Part shown: positions 5,048-5,630 of the stretch, one piece after another
How positions within the stretch are numbered: the first letter of the stretch is position 1
Layout: each line of letters starts with the position of its first letter
Source of the DNA: Nitrososphaeraceae archaeon
GTDB lineage: Archaea; Thermoproteota; Nitrososphaeria; Nitrososphaerales; Nitrososphaeraceae
Reading direction: 5' to 3'
DNA: 5,630 nucleotides
Assembly (NCBI GenBank): GCA_030038695.1
Contig: JASHSN010000111.1
Coordinates: 1 to 5,630, forward strand
The notes under the pieces: generated by a model
Seen by the model: only the letters and a program-made list of their open reading frames with translations
Database searches by the model: none
What the model was told of the DNA's origin: nothing
Translations under genes and position numbers: made by a program

Positions 5048-5630
5048 CTAGCCTGCAGTTCGTTGTTGGTTCCATATTTGCAGCTGCATGTAAGATATAC
5101 AACAAGCAATACATTGGTCCATGTATGATATAGCAATACTATTTAAAATATGATTTATCATTTTCAGGTCACCCTCGAACTCTTCTAATGATAGATTATT
5201 TTTGAGATGTTTCAGACAGTATCCTTTATATTGGGTGAATTGATCTTTCAGCCAATCCCTCTCATAATCATTTACAGGGATTTCTACCCAGTGATTTGGG
5301 CTATTATACTGTGCATCTATTGTCTTTAGGATATGTTCTACTATCTTTATGCTATTCTTACACCACGCCATTTTTTCTTTATCTGTTTTATCATTTTCCT
5401 CCTCTCCCTTGAGGAATTCTTTAATTGATAATAAGCAATCTTTGAACCATGGCACTCTGTAATCTTGAAGCACTAGCATAGGTTCAAATTCATCCCAAGG
5501 TTTGGATTCATGACAATGTTTGCAAATCCTCTCCCTTGACATCTTACTTTCGTATTCCTGTAATGCGCGTTGAATAAACGTTGACCTGGGCACATCCTCT
5601 CTAATATGGTCCGTTCGTTTTAGCAAGGCA
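5048..5630 (-). CDS. Unrecognised protein: ribbon-helix-helix-like N-terminus, CxxC knuckle, duplicated helical module (5' end beyond the window)
   Basis: The frame is open through the right edge and ends at TAG 5048-5050. Counting from a TTG at 5624-5626, 192 residues are visible, but the true start is probably outside. The first residues, ALLKRTDHIREDV then PRSTFIQRALQEYES, fit helix 1, turn and helix 2 of a ribbon-helix-helix (CopG/Arc-like) DNA-binding domain, with the N-terminal strand off-window. Next comes CKHCHESKPWDEF (Cys35, Cys38), like a small zinc knuckle. The rest is helical and internally duplicated: residues 55-107 (DYRVPWFKD to HILKTIDAQY) match 120-168 (DYERDWLKD to HILNSIAISY). 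The tail has DQCIACC (Cys172, 175, 176). Codons favour A/T far more than in the decarboxylase gene. A DNA-binding regulator or antitoxin-like role is inference; the duplicated part is unknown to me. Confidence 0.75.
   Translation of the reverse strand, partial: ALLKRTDHIREDVPRSTFIQRALQEYESKMSRERICKHCHESKPWDEFEPMLVLQDYRVPWFKDCLLSIKEFLKGEEENDKTDKEKMAWCKNSIKIVEHILKTIDAQYNSPNHWVEIPVNDYERDWLKDQFTQYKGYCLKHLKNNLSLEEFEGDLKMINHILNSIAISYMDQCIACCISYMQLQIWNQQRTAG

Overview
The window is gene-poor. It holds one complete, confidently identified gene, the end of a CRISPR array, and one gene cut by the right edge. Between these lie long AT-leaning stretches with broken reading frames, inverted repeats and short direct repeats. 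The organism cannot be fixed from sequence alone. Several features lean towards an archaeon: TATA-box-like elements at suitable distances upstream of starts, no Shine-Dalgarno sequence before the main gene, a ribbon-helix-helix plus CxxC protein of a kind common in archaea, and a 30-nt CRISPR repeat ending in ATTGAAAG. The low gene density would suit a soil Nitrososphaeria-like or Methanosarcina-like genome. This is inference, and a bacterium with sparse coding is not excluded.

Layout. Positions 1-209 are the trailing end of a CRISPR array read on the + strand, with four repeats, the last one truncated. Positions 231-1500 have no convincing long gene. They hold several hairpins, a 42-bp direct repeat, a 48-codon candidate ORF and a stretch where both strands are open. 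Positions 1657-3303 encode a thiamine-diphosphate-dependent 2-oxo acid decarboxylase of the pyruvate/indolepyruvate decarboxylase family, with all catalytic residues present. It stands alone, with no alcohol or aldehyde dehydrogenase beside it. Positions 3304-5047 hold a post-stop hairpin, a possible small ORF, a minus-strand ORF of unknown function, a decayed gene with its own TATA box (about 3799-4470), and low-complexity sequence. Positions 5048-5630, minus strand, encode the C-terminal part of an unrecognised protein. It combines a ribbon-helix-helix-like segment, a CxxC knuckle and an internally duplicated helical module.

The genes do not form an operon or a visible system. The decarboxylase looks like a working accessory metabolic gene set among genomic debris. 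The CRISPR array end has no cas genes in view. The most novel items are the duplicated-module protein at the right edge and the odd structure of the CRISPR array tail.
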